In this document: one piece after another, positions 9,349 through 19,863 of the stretch
Position numbering within the stretch: position 1 is the stretch's first letter
Layout: every line of letters begins with the position of its first letter
Source of the DNA: Flammula alnicola
Lineage: Eukaryota; Basidiomycota; Agaricomycetes; Agaricales; Strophariaceae
Length of the DNA: 35,788 bases
Direction of reading: 5' to 3'
NCBI GenBank assembly: GCA_015499995.1
Contig: JADNRV010000433.1
Location: forward strand, 1-35,788
Position numbers and translations under genes: made by a program
Notes under the pieces: model-generated
Told to the model about the DNA's origin: nothing
The model's input: the letters and a program-made list of their open reading frames with translations, nothing else
Databases searched by the model: none

Positions 9349-11501
9349 CTAGTCATCCATGTACTCCAAGTCAGAGAAGGCATCCTCAGAGGCCGTAGCT
9401 GCATCTTCTCCGGTATCACTTCCCATCGATTCAATCATCTTGCTTCCGGCCCGCCGCGATCGGTGCTGGCCAATAGGAGGGGCATCAGACAGAGATTCCG
9501 CAGATTCCTCTGAATCTGAGTCATTACTCACAGATGGTGCACGATGTTTGAGTTTTGCACCACCCATTTTCTTGGCTTTCCCCTTTGTAGTTGATGTATT
9601 CGATTTTTCAGGCTTTTTCTTCTTCTCGGCGGCCAACATAGTATCGTAGTTCGAAAATTTAGCCTTCATGTCGTCGGCGAAAATATGATCGTACTTGATA
9701 CAGATCATACGAATGATGTCGACTCCCTTAAGAACGAGGTTCAGTGCACTCATACCTAAATAGAGACGGCGCTTACCTCATCTCCTTTCGAGAAAGCAGA
9801 TATGATATCGCCTTCCGTGACCGGCCTCCCTTTGCCATCTTTCACAGCTCGTACTTCGGCCTGAATGAGCTTTTCTTCCTCTTCTTTATTGGCAATGGGA
9901 ATGATAGAGGCTATCCGGAGAGCAATTCGAGCCCTCATTGAAACATAGACGTCGTACTTCTTTCGTGTAAGAAGTAGATTTGCCCATTCTCGCTGGACCT
10001 ATGTCGAAGAGTCAGCCAAGGAAAAAAAAAGAGAGAAAAAAAGGTGCTTGGACGTACAACTTTTGACTGGCTTCTAAATTGCTCAGCCGTCATCTTACCT
10101 CCAAGGACATTTTCATATTCACCGAGATAGAGCCATAATGCCTTTGCATTCGAACGCTTGCAAAAGACAGTCCAAGGAGGATTTGATAAAATTTCGTGAC
10201 GAGAGGCAAAGACGAGTCCGGGTTCTCCAGGACTGCTGGGCATGGACGGGTTCAAGTCCAACATGGGCCACACAAGCCGTCGAAGCCCTGTTCTGGAAGG
10301 GTTCTTGCCTGCCTGAATGAACTGCAGAAAATGCTGGTCACTACCGCCATAGGCCAGCCGCAAGAATGTCCGAGGAACCTCGAGGTCAAGAGGTGGAGGA
10401 GATATTTCAAGGGGTTTTGCCCCTTGGAGGTACATATCAGCAACGGACTGTGGCAGTGAAAAGACATGTTGGGACTTGATGTTACGCCTAGGCTTCACCT
10501 GCATGATGCTCGCTCAATACAATACACTCTACATAGATAAAAACGGAGCAACGTACCTCCTTAAGATTTAGACTTGTCTGGGGTGCTGGTACCGAAATGA
10601 CAGGCATGCACGAGGATGAAGACGACAAAGATGCTGCGCCAGTCTCGACACGTCCTTGACTAACGTCATTGGGGAGACCTTCCTCCGCAGGAATCCTCTT
10701 GTATGTGGTGTCAAGCTGACATTACGTGGTGAGTACAACAGAATCAAATGGCAAGGTTGAACCTACCTTCAATTGAGAGGCGAGGTCGTCTGCTACTTGG
10801 TCGACCTTGGGCCGAGATAAATTCTCGGTTCTGAACGGCGTGTTACGATTGGTACTTCTAAGCGGAACGTCGACGTATGCCATGTTGTGATTCCGCCCCG
10901 GAGTTGTAGTGCTGCTGTTGGCCTGTGCAGGAGCCTACGAAATGCGGTCTCATACCGAGATTAAGAGCGATACCACACATCTGTTACGTACCTCTTTCTC
11001 TTTCTCTTTCCCTTTCGATTTCTTCTGTGCGGGGGCTGGCATATCAATAAGCTCCAGGGAGGGTGATCGTGCCTTATACAGATATGTCAGCTCTTTTCGA
11101 GTCGCAAGAGAACAGCATTATCACCCGCTTTAACAGATTATCGGGGAGCAAAGGACAACCAGTAGGAGGGGAATCAAGTTCCTTCTCCTACACGATCCAA
11201 AGTCAGAGTCGGTGCTTTGCATTGGATAATTGAACATTCATACCTTTCTGCTTGCCCAGACGACAGCCTTTCCCAACAACGCTTGCGTGTCCTTCAACTC
11301 TGATTCTGTCTGTTTGAGTTTGAGCTTCAAACTCGTGTTTTCGCATTCTGCCTGGTATAATCGGGCTTTCAACCTTTCCGTTTCTTTAAGATTCTCTTCA
11401 AATTTGGCGTGAAAGTTTGCTTCCAGAGCATTGGCAGGACGCTCCTTGGCATCGCAGTCAATGTCTGCAACGTTGCCAGATCCTGAAGACTCTGGAGTCA
11501 T
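9349..11501 (-). CDS. DUF6697-domain protein with N-terminal coiled coil
   Basis: Eight exons on the minus strand: 11501-11244, 11187-11125, 11072-10992, 10934-10767, 10715-10557, 10498-10058, 9998-9777, 9726-9349, giving 589 residues with no frame break. Residues 25-85 are a heptad-like coiled coil (LEANFHAKFEENLKETERLK and following). A low-complexity linker with a KKSKGKEKEKE patch follows. Residues about 244-491 hold the conserved fungal block I recognise as DUF6697: HVFSLPQSVADMYLQGAKPL, VPRTFLRLAYGGSDQHFLQF, GLVFASRHEILSNPPWTVF, ALWLYLGEYENVLGGKMTAE, RPVTEGDIISAF and GVDIIRMICIKYDHIFADDM. The C-terminus is lysine-rich, then Ser/Asp/Glu-rich, suggesting a nuclear protein. Molecular function is unknown. 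It is divergent from the DnaJ gene, 751 bp away, and its first exon and promoter are partly copied at 6565-6835. Confidence 0.9.
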
Positions 11502-12252
11502 GAAAGTGGAAAATTATCGAACGCTGAGAGAGAAAAGAAGAGGAAGGGGGTTTTTCGCCTCTGACAACAAGAAACGAACCATATCATCCACTGACTTGGT
11601 ATCCAGGCCAACGCTCTCTGTGGGTCCATGGTGGATCCGTCAACATGTGATGCCCGCCGACGCCACAATCAAGCGCAGAGTCTTTCTGACATCAACCCCG
11701 CGCACAGCCCTGTGGGTTTGTTTTGTTCTTTTCTGTTGATTCATAATAGGAGAGAGACGAAGAAAGAAACGAGATTGGTACGTGGCCAGGAGTCGTAGAG
11801 TACAGGTGAAGAGGCGAACGTACCTCCGACGTCAACACCTACTTATTCGGTACTTGCTCCCTGAGGGCATAGTCAAAAGACAAAAGGATGCCTAATTGCA
11901 ACACCAAGACTACGATAAGAAACATCCAATGACAATTCGGACACAGCCGAGCCGTTCAAGAGCTGTTCTCACTGTAACACGCTGTCAACTGCACGGCTGG
12001 GGTATTTTAGGACTGTGGAAGAGTTGGAAGGATCAACAGCGTTGAGAGAGGGAACGCGCTAAATTTAGAGAGACAATTTAGAGAGACTCTTTGCCTCAGT
12101 CAGACGAAAAACACGTTGGGTAGCAGCAGGAAAACACAGAGGCAACCGCAAGCACAGAAGGCTCGACCGCAAGGCACAGCCAATCACACCCAAACAACAT
12201 CCTCCTCTGCACTCGATTGGCAGTCAACTGTGCTCAATTCCACGTCCTAATC
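11502..12252. promoter_or_regulatory. Shared upstream region of the divergent DUF6697 and DnaJ genes
   Basis: This 751 bp interval separates two outward-facing start codons and must hold both promoters. Its left third is copied at 6660-6835 and its right end (CACACCCAAACAACATCC) is copied near 5085. A short tandem, TTTAGAGAGACAATTTAGAGAGAC, lies at about 12063-12086. No clear TATA box was identified for either gene. Confidence 0.5.
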
Positions 12253-13763
12253 ATGGGCGCAGCCGAATCCACAGCGAAAGAACCCATCGATTTCGATTCT
12301 TTGGATTTTTATGCCGTGCTCAAGGTGTCTGAATACGCGTCAAACGATGAGATAAAAGTACGTTCTTTGTTCTTTTTTCTCGCTTTATGTTCTTTGCTCT
12401 TTTTTCTGGCTTTGCGTTCGTTCAGGTGCTACATGCCAGCGATCTGACCCACCCGATCTTTAGCGAGCATATCGTAAATGTGCACTGGAGCACCATCCAG
12501 ATAAAAACAAGGACGATGTCGAAGGAGCCACTCGTCGATTTGCCCGCGTCGGCGAGGCTTACGAGGTTCGCGGCGTTTATCTCTTTCTTTCTTTCACAAT
12601 CCTCACTAGTACGTTCTCACACAGGTTCTCGCAGATGATGCCGTAAGTCGTCGCTCTAGGGACACCTCACTACTGTATATCTTGTGCAAGCCAATGACTG
12701 TATCCATCAAAGAAACGCCGAGCGTACAACCTCCAAAGAGCAACCCAACGTCAAGCCAAGCTCAACCGGTCTTCGGTCTCGCCTGCACAGCAGCAGCAAC
12801 AGGGCTGGTACGAGTGGGCATTCGGAAGCACGCCGCCACCCCCTGTCCCCGCCGACCCGCTTCTGCGCTACGTGCCCAAGGAATACGCTGCCAGGAATCG
12901 ATACGCCACGCGGTCGCCAGGCATCTCGGCTGCAGATATCCTCGAATATTTTATCCTCACTGGACAGAAGGCGCAGTGGCAGGAGAATGGGAGGGATCAG
13001 GTGCGTATTCTCTGCCTCTTTTTCTCTTCCTAAACTGCACATGTCGTCCGAGTCGTTACAAGTAACTGACCCGCTACCTCTCCCCCTCCAGAGCCGCTTC
13101 ACACTAATCCGCAACCTCTTCTCTTGCCTCGCATACGACGAGAAGCAATGGGGCCTGCTAGGTTCCTACTCATCCATACCCGACTTCGGGTGCGGGAACT
13201 CTGCCTGGACCCGCGAGGAGCGCACCGCATCGCATTACGCGGAGGATTTTTATATGTATTGGGCGGACTTCGAGACGGAGAAGACGTTTGAGTGGGTAAA
13301 GGTGCATGACATGGTGGAAGATCTTGATCCATTGTTGAGAGAGTACGTCTTACCGTCAAGTACGTTGAGCGACGATTGCTGAAGTTTGACACTCGAAGGA
13401 GAGCGCAGCGCGAGAACGAACGCGTACAGCGAATGGCACAGGAGGAATACAACGGGGTCATCCAGGTGCGCATGGACACTCAGTCCCTTCCCTAACCCTC
13501 TCGTTCTGATCCTACCATCCCTCACCATTTTCGCATCCCAGACAATCGTCGACACCCTGAAAGAGGGCGACCCCCGCCTCCGCAGGTACATGTACGCCCA
13601 GGAGATGCGAGATATGCACGACATCCTCGAAGAGGCGCTCGCTGAAGCGCATCGGCGGTATCACAACCAGCACCAGCCTGAGCAGCATCCGAAGACACAG
13701 ACGAGATCGCAGCGCAAGAAGCAGAAGCAGAAGAATAAGGCGAAGCAGAAGAGTTCGTGGTGA
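12253..13763 (+). CDS. DnaJ-domain protein, JJJ1/DNAJC21-like
   Basis: Seven exons: 12253-12357, 12464-12565, 12626-12643, 12713-13000, 13092-13295, 13361-13465, 13542-13763, giving 347 residues. The J domain occupies residues about 18-88: [20 protein letters not shown], the diagnostic HPD inside [12 protein letters not shown], and [20 protein letters not shown]. The middle has the pattern I associate with JJJ1/DNAJC21 co-chaperones: an aromatic FTLIRNLF segment, then [16 protein letters not shown] and a charged [11 protein letters not shown] helix with EEYN. The C-terminal zinc fingers of true JJJ1 are absent; instead there is a Lys/Gln-rich tail. J proteins stimulate the Hsp70 ATPase. The intron 13296-13360 (GTAAAG...AAG) was chosen because it alone joins the two frames with canonical ends; a slightly different junction is possible. 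Partial copies lie at 5050, 6870, 7165 and 14085. Confidence 0.9.
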
Positions 13764-14084
13764 ACGTGATGGGTTGGTGATGGGGTTTTCGAAACATTGA
13801 AGCTCGAATCGTACTAATATTTTCCCTTGACGGGCCATATACCATAGTCAACAACTCTGAATCCCTTTGTATTTTCTTGTAGCTTGCACAATATCTTAAC
13901 CCACCTGTCTATCCTTCAATCCTCTTCGCTACTACTCGGTGTTAGCAGTCATCTGGGGTAAAAATACCGTGTTGAGGGCCCCGGCACCCTCGGCGCCAGC
14001 GTCTCGGGGTTCGAGTCTCCAGAGACAAGAAAGCAAGCCAAGAGCAAGCTCAAGTGCTGGTCTTATCGTCCCCCGTATCGATGT

Positions 14085-14545
14085 ACGATTGCTGATAGCT
14101 GTTGACTCGGAAGGAGGGCGAATTGCGAGAACGAATGCGCAGAGCTGCGAATGGCGGGGGAGGAATATAACGGCGGTACGCAGGTCCGTCGCGGCCATAA
14201 AATACAACCATCCCGTTCCAACTTATCCGCCTTTAATTACACTTACCTCAAAACACGGCGTGCCAGAACCAGAGCCAGACAGAGCCAGACTGCGACTCGT
14301 GTGCCTACCACCCACCGCAGGGAGTGAGGAGGGCCCAAAGAAACAGACACAGACACAGACGAGAATGCAGCGCAAGGAACCGCAGAGGGAGAGCGAACGT
14401 TGACGTCGTGGACTCATGAAATATTGCAGTCATGATATCCCTCAATCATCAGTGGCACGTCGTTCGCCCAACGGTTGCCAGTAAGTATGTCAGAGTCAAG
14501 AACCCTGAATCCCCTTGTATTTTACTGCATTCTTTTTCGTGGTTG
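14085..14545 (+). pseudogene. Tandem partial copy of the DnaJ gene 3' end
   Basis: Downstream of the intact gene the sequence returns to its exon 6 (CGATTGCTGATAGCTGTTGACTC-like against CGATTGCTGAAGTTTGACAC, then GAGGAATATAACGG against GAGGAATACAACGG). It goes on to the coding end (ACACAGACGAGAATGCAGCG against ACACAGACGAGATCGCAGCG) and the 3' flank (CCTGAATCCCCTTGTATTTT against TCTGAATCCCTTTGTATTTT). Internal indels break the frame and the linking region is shortened, so it is a dead partial duplicate lying head to tail with its source. Confidence 0.85.
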
Positions 14546-14618
14546 GGGGGCCCTTGGAGGGGGGAAGATGGTGGGACGGACACCGACTCGGAAAATGCAC
14601 ATTGTCTTCTGGTAAAAA

Positions 14619-14655
14619 TGCCGAAATTGGGAATTGCCCATTTCGGGCCTCGGCA
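14619..14655. repeat. Hairpin-forming inverted repeat
   Basis: TGCCGAAATTGGG and CCCATTTCGG...CGGCA flank a short loop and can pair over about ten base pairs with one bulge, extended by the outer TGCCG/CGGCA. It lies about 75 bp beyond the DnaJ partial duplicate. Function unknown. Confidence 0.6.
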
Positions 14656-14659
14656 AACC

Positions 14660-15382
14660 CGGCATTAAGTAAGTATCGCCCCGGGGATTAGCGGCCGGTC
14701 ACGCGTGCGATTCCGTTTCTCTGACGCTGACAGAAAAGGTAACTGCCTCTAATTGTCTTTAAATTTTACACCCATGCTCATACGACATGCGATATCGATG
14801 TAAATTGCCCGCGAAGAGCTGGGAACCCGTCCCGAGTCATGAGTTACCTAAAGAGCCTATCCCGATAACCACAAATTCTCCCCCGACAACACAATGGGAA
14901 ATGCTTTTTTGTCCTTCCTAAGCGGGCGCGACGTGGACTTATTCTGGGAGCGCGCAGCCGCTGTCTGCCCTGGCCTTTTTGTTTCGCAACCTTGGAAGGT
15001 GGAACTGTGGCAGGTTGTTCCGGGATCAAATGAAGCTCGCTGTCGGTGCGTTATTGTATTGAGCGCAAGTTTAAACGTTTATCCTGATTTACCCCCGAAG
15101 TCCAGCCTGACTGTCCAGGAACCGTCGTTTTCCTGGTTGGCGATAAGGTCCGAGGGCGGCAGGTATATGTGCTGTGAGTGTACGCGCACAATAGCACTGG
15201 CGATGCCGTGCGTTCTTCCGCGAATCCTAAATTTTGCCACCATCACTCATCACTCGTCGAGTGTGCTTACAACACAACAAACGTCGCAGAGACAATAAGC
15301 TCTGTCCGGTGCTTACCCACCGTAACGGATGAAAGTTCTTCTTCGACCTTGTCACGCATTGTCTCGCGGGGGTTGGAAACTC
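14660..15382. other. Upstream region of the pheromone-like gene
   Basis: A 134-codon open frame starting with ATG at 14894 (MGNAFLSFLSGRDVD...) has no motif I recognise and no intron signals; I do not call it a gene. The rest shows no clear coding content. Confidence 0.4.
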
Positions 15383-15389
15383 ATAAATA
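15383..15389 (+). promoter_or_regulatory. TATA box of the pheromone-like gene
   Basis: ATAAATA in the context CTCATAAATAGGCG lies 114 bp before the chosen start codon, followed by a pyrimidine-rich leader. A start of transcription some 25-35 bp downstream would exclude the in-frame ATG at 15401 and favour the one at 15503. Confidence 0.55.
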
Positions 15390-15502
15390 GGCGGGCTCCG
15401 ATGGACAACAGGTTTCTTCAGCAAGCACTTGCCCTCCGCATTCGAACTTCTTCGCCGTTTCGCCTTCTTCCCAAGCCAAACACTTTTGCGAGTATTAACG
15501 CC

Positions 15503-15664
15503 ATGGACGCTTTCTTCACTCTGTTCACCACCACCGCCTCTGCGTCGGCCACCGATAAATCTTTGAACACGCACGCATCTGCGACCACCGCAGAGGCTAC
15601 CTTCGACATCGCTGACCACGAGAGGAGCGGCAGCGGCGGAAACGCCTATTGCGTCATTGCCTGA
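15503..15664 (+). CDS. Mating pheromone precursor (CaaX lipopeptide)
   Basis: A single-exon 53-residue peptide begins MDAFFTLFTTTAS and ends GSGGNAYCVIA followed by TGA. The final C-V-I-A is a CaaX box for farnesylation, trimming and carboxymethylation. Basidiomycete pheromone precursors are typically 50-60 residues, often begin M-D-x-F, and carry a charged doublet some 8-15 residues before the CaaX Cys where the mature peptide is cut. Here DHER (residues 38-41) fits, predicting a mature peptide of residues 42-50 with farnesyl on Cys50. Such peptides are ligands of STE3-type receptors. No STE3-like seven-helix receptor gene is visible in the window, so it may be outside the main B mating-type locus or at its edge. 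An in-frame ATG at 15401 would give 87 residues but lies very close to the TATA box. Confidence 0.85.
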   Translation: MDAFFTLFTTTASASATDKSLNTHASATTAEATFDIADHERSGSGGNAYCVIA

Positions 15665-15691
15665 GGGCGAGGCTTTGTGAGATCGTTGTAT

Positions 15692-15751
15692 CTTGTGAGT
15701 TTTTCCCTCTCTTCCTTGCGAGCGGCGCAGATAACTGACGATGACTTGATA
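15692..15751 (+). other. Possible 3' UTR intron of the pheromone-like gene
   Basis: A good donor (TTGTGAGTTTTTCCC) and acceptor (GATGACTTGATAG) lie 28 and 87 bp after the stop codon with no coding sequence between. An intron in the 3' UTR is plausible but not proven. Confidence 0.35.
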
Positions 15752-17639
15752 GTATTCATCCCTATCCATTCACTACGATAACATATTCATCCCACATTCC
15801 CTCCACTACCACGCTCATCCACGTCCTCTACGACTCACGACTCACCATCGACATCACGGCATCGGCACTGTTCACTACGCATCCAAACCATCCACATCCA
15901 TACCACCCACCCTATTCATGGGTAACATTGTCATCATCATCATCATCGCATAATATGCGAAGCAGGCACTAATATGCATTATCATACCGGAGCCATAATC
16001 GCATCTCATATATGCAAGTACATATATATAACCTTCGTTCGCACTGCTCTGTACTATTATTGCAGGGCCCTTTTGTGTTTCGTTAACGTTTCGGCTTGAT
16101 TTGACTCATAGGAGTTGTTGTGTTTTTATTGGTAAAATTACAATTGGATTTTCGACATTGGATATACACCTCGTCGTCTTCGCAAAGAAAGTTGCGCATG
16201 GGATGAGCTGGTCTGAAAGCTTGTACCTTATCTTATCTTATCACAACGCTTTTGCCTTCCGATCCAAATAAAACCATCTCGCCAAAAAGTTGAAATGGGA
16301 GTTGAGTGGGAGTTACTCCCTCGAATCCGCAAAAACGGACAGAGACTGTCACGTGAATGTCCAAATTTTCTCTCCTTGCGGGTGCTAAAACCAAAATTTC
16401 TGGTTCCCAGCGTTCGTGCGTAGATAGGATCTCCCAAAATGTTGGTCCATTTAGCTAGCAAATGGGCATGAATCTGACCAAATTTCAGCAGCCTGGAAAC
16501 TTTGTCCGGCCGGCCTCAAATCCGCAAAAAATGGACAGAGATTTGACGTTTTTTGGGCCTCAAATCCGCAAATTCGCGGACACCAACTGGCGGGAGCCTC
16601 CCGGTCCTCTTTAATACTTGTGGCCTTTCCTACGTTTCCTTGCCATGAGACCCCCATGCTACTAACAAGTTCCAGCCATGCACCAGCTCTTCGACGCGTG
16701 TACGGCTTTCTCAGGACGCATGCTCGAAGAACGCTTCCGGACTGAACGAAACCCGATCCCAGGCGCGGGTTACGGAATGTTACGGAGAGACCCATATAGG
16801 CTTCACGTTCCTTATGGGAAGTCCAGGAGTGAACCTCAAACGAGGGATCGCCCTTTTCTTCACGATAGCGTCTGACGGCATCCGATAACGCCCTACGGAT
16901 TCATGTTCATGTGTTCATGCATCATGACCAACCGTTGTTCACGATCAACCTTGTCACTCACTTCTTGAGCAACGCCTCTTCGGCAGCTTCAGCTTCCTGC
17001 ATCTAATAACGGCACAATCACATCTGCATGGGACCCGCCACTATCTCTGACGAATCCCCTGCGACATGTGCCATCAAGAACTGGTCCGACTACCAATGCT
17101 ACCTTTGGTCACACTTGCGCCTATCTTCCGTGATTCTGCCTGGAGGTTTTTTCTTTTGCTCCTCTGCATTGGCTAGCTAGCACCGCGACGATCAAGCGGA
17201 TTGGCCCTCTCGTGGCATGCACCGCCGTAGCAATAGCGTCTAACCCACCAAACCTCACGAAACGACATTTGATCGCGCTGAACACGGGAAACTATCACAT
17301 TCTCTGTCCGTTACGACCCTAGAGTAACTGAGAGACTTCTAGGCGATATCGAATAGATTGAGCACAATTACTATCTCCTGTCAAGCTCGGTCAATCTTGG
17401 AGACTGCATTCACCCTGTCTGTTGTACATGCACATCGACTCTGGGATGGTATAAGATCTAGATCTATGTCTTACCTCGGAATTGCAATCCCTCCCCGAAC
17501 TTCGTGATCATGAAGTTTTCAATTTCTCACACCTCTCGGTCTAATACTCTCACCGTCAGAGGCATGTGGGATGCCTGGGTGTATCTCAATTGTGATAATG
17601 TCATGATAATGTCACGTATACATCATCGTAGAGCACGGC
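15752..17639. other. Long intergenic region with a short reiterated motif
   Basis: No convincing gene is seen over about 1.9 kb. A (CAT)n microsatellite lies near 15934-15948 and a TTATCTTATCTTATC run near 16228. A motif of the form TCCGCAAA...GGACAGAGA occurs at 16327-16345 and 16518-16540, with a third partial, near-palindromic version (TCCGCAAATTCGCGGA) at 16564-16579. Open frames such as 16678-16875 have no motif. Confidence 0.5.
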
Positions 17640-17646
17640 TATAAAG
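17640..17646 (+). promoter_or_regulatory. TATA box of the P450 gene
   Basis: TATAAAG in GGCTATAAAGAAGG lies 66 bp before the P450 start codon, a usual distance in compact fungal promoters. A direct repeat, TGATAATGTCATGATAATGTCA, sits about 50 bp further upstream. Confidence 0.6.
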
Positions 17647-17705
17647 AAGGAGTGATCTCTTAAATCAGAAACTCGCCCGTTCCTTCTGCTATTCATTCAA
17701 CCGCG

Positions 17706-19863
17706 ATGGCGATGAATATACTAGTCTCTCTCGCTGTTGTGTTCTTGATAGCTGCGATATTCAACAAACTCGTGAAATCTTTAACGACAAGTGGAAGACG
17801 AGCACCCTATCCTCCTGGACCAAAACCGAGATTTTTGGTCGGGAATGCGTTCGATTTGCCCTCCCATGACTCTGCTCAAGTATACATGGAATGGGGGAAG
17901 AAGTACAATAGTATGTGCGACATTCATTTAGTTTATATTACAAGCCTGATTACTGTCGATACAGGCAATATTCTCTACGCGAGCGCACTCGGAAATCACA
18001 TAGTTGTCCTCAATAAGCGCGAAGACGCAGACGAACTATTCGAAATACGATCTAAAATATATTCCGACAGGCCTGTGATACCCATGGTTGAAATGTACGT
18101 CTTTAGTAGAAATTGGAAATCAACAGTAATATGACATTCTGCATAGGATGGGGTGGGAACGGAACGTCGCCCTCATTCCATACGGCGATGACTGGCGGAT
18201 CCATCGAAAGATTTGTCAGCAAAACTTTCGTCAAGCAGTTGCGCCCAAGTACCATCCAATTCAACTGGACAAGGTAAAGCAATTCCTACGAGGCCTGCTA
18301 GAGAGCCCTGAAAGATTCGAGGATCACAGCAAATTGTACGTTTCCAATATATTCAAGGATAATCGATAAATGTCGACAAGGTAATCTAGGTTCTCCGTAT
18401 CGATTCCCATGTCCACGATGTACGGCTATAATGTCGAATCCTTGGACGATCGTTGCATCGAAGCAGCGGACGAGAGCGTCGTCCTTGGCACGAGCCTAAT
18501 TCTGCCGGGAGCAAGCCTCGTCAATGTTTTCCCATTCCTCCGACACATACCAGCATGGTTCCCAGGAGCCACCTCTCATAAAGCTGCAGCTAAAGTTAAG
18601 GAACTGACAGAGGAGGTGGTTAGATCACCTATGGACATCCTGAAGAAACGCATGGTCAGTGGTAGAATCTACGGCTAGGAGTATTTCAAGTCTGGCGGCT
18701 GAGTTTCACCTGTTTTCTTAGGTGAACCCGGACGGGGAAGTTCCCTCGTCGCTTGTTTCAAATTTTCTGGAAAAGAAGGCGACTTTTGGTGCTTCCGAGA
18801 AAGAAGAGCGTGTCATCAGCAACGTAGCTTACACGGTTTACGGTGGTATGTATACCGTTTCTAGTTCGCCGTTCTTGCCTTAACGTCAAAGTTTGGGACC
18901 AGCTGCTTCGGATACGGTGAGCTCCTGACATATATAACATGGTCAGTGATCATGACATTATATTTGAATAGACGATATCTGCAACGGGAACATTTTTCTA
19001 TGCGATGGCCATACACCCAGATGTACAAAGGAAGGCTCAAGAGGAGATTGATCGCGTTGTTGGCTTCGCGCGTCTTCCGGATTTCAGGGATCGACCATCG
19101 CTTCCGTACATCGAAGCAATATATCGAGAAGTATTGCGATGGAGACCTCCCGTTCCGCTCGCAGTACCTCATAAGCTTACCGAAGATGACTATTACAAGG
19201 GATACTTCATCCCGAAAGGTGAATCCACTTCATAAATAGTCACGTTGCAAGACTACCCCACCTTACAGGAGCGACTGTCCTCGGGAACATATGGTCCGTA
19301 TGATTTCTCGACCTGAAATCCTTGCATATTGTCCTCATCTCCCACTTATTAGGGCCATGACCCACGACGAAGACGTATACCCGGACCCCTACAGCTTTAC
19401 GCCTGAGAGGTTCTTGGACGCCACCGGCAATCTGAATGGCGACAACCGTATCCTCACGTACGGGTTTGGACGAAGGTGAATATGCTGAACCTTGCGAGAA
19501 GACCTAACTTACTTGCCTTAACAGAACATGTATTGGGAAATATGTCGCCAGCTCGACAGTGAGTATCGTCCCGTGATATGGATAGGATTCGTGGCTAACT
19601 CCAGTTTCGCTCAGATGTGGTTGTTAATTGCCTCGTCACTGGCTACGTTTAACATACGGAAGGCCAAAGACGAGTTTGGAAAAGAAATTGAAATCGAGGA
19701 CGACTATGTTGACTATGGCATCGTCCAGTGCGTTCAAACCTTTGTACATAAAAACGTTGTGCGATTTACACGTCCCTCCAGACATAAGAACCACTTCCAG
19801 TGTTCCATCACCCCAAGATCCCAGACAACTGGGCAGCTAGTAGCGGAAGGGACTGAAATTTAG
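17706..19863 (+). CDS. Cytochrome P450 monooxygenase
   Basis: Twelve exons: 17706-17910, 17965-18094, 18147-18335, 18390-18654, 18722-18845, 18903-18916, 18972-19218, 19269-19293, 19353-19475, 19525-19558, 19615-19727, 19782-19863, giving 516 residues, the normal P450 length, with every junction in frame. An N-terminal membrane helix (ILVSLAVVFLIAAIF) precedes the proline-rich hinge YPPGPKPRFLVGN. The I-helix reads YGAASDTT, the K-helix E-x-x-R is in REVLRW, the PERF motif is TPERFLD, and the haem loop is YGFGRRTCIG with the axial Cys near residue 443. Exon 6 is a 14 bp microexon inside the I-helix and exon 8 has 25 bp. The product is expected in the ER membrane, oxidising a small molecule that cannot be guessed. 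It resembles mushroom P450s often labelled O-methylsterigmatocystin oxidoreductase-like. A truncated paralogue follows. Confidence 0.95.

Noticed and set aside
13296..13384. Apparent frameshift in the DnaJ gene between DLDPLLRE and FDTRRRAQ
   Set aside because: A canonical 65 bp intron (13296-13360) resolves it; the DLDPLLRE reading lies inside the intron.
13980..14030. tRNA-like B box (GGGTTCGAGTCTCC) in the DnaJ downstream flank, also present in its inverted copy near 6930
   Set aside because: No matching acceptor stem or A box could be folded around it, and its presence in both places is explained by duplication of the flank. Not called as a tRNA or SINE.
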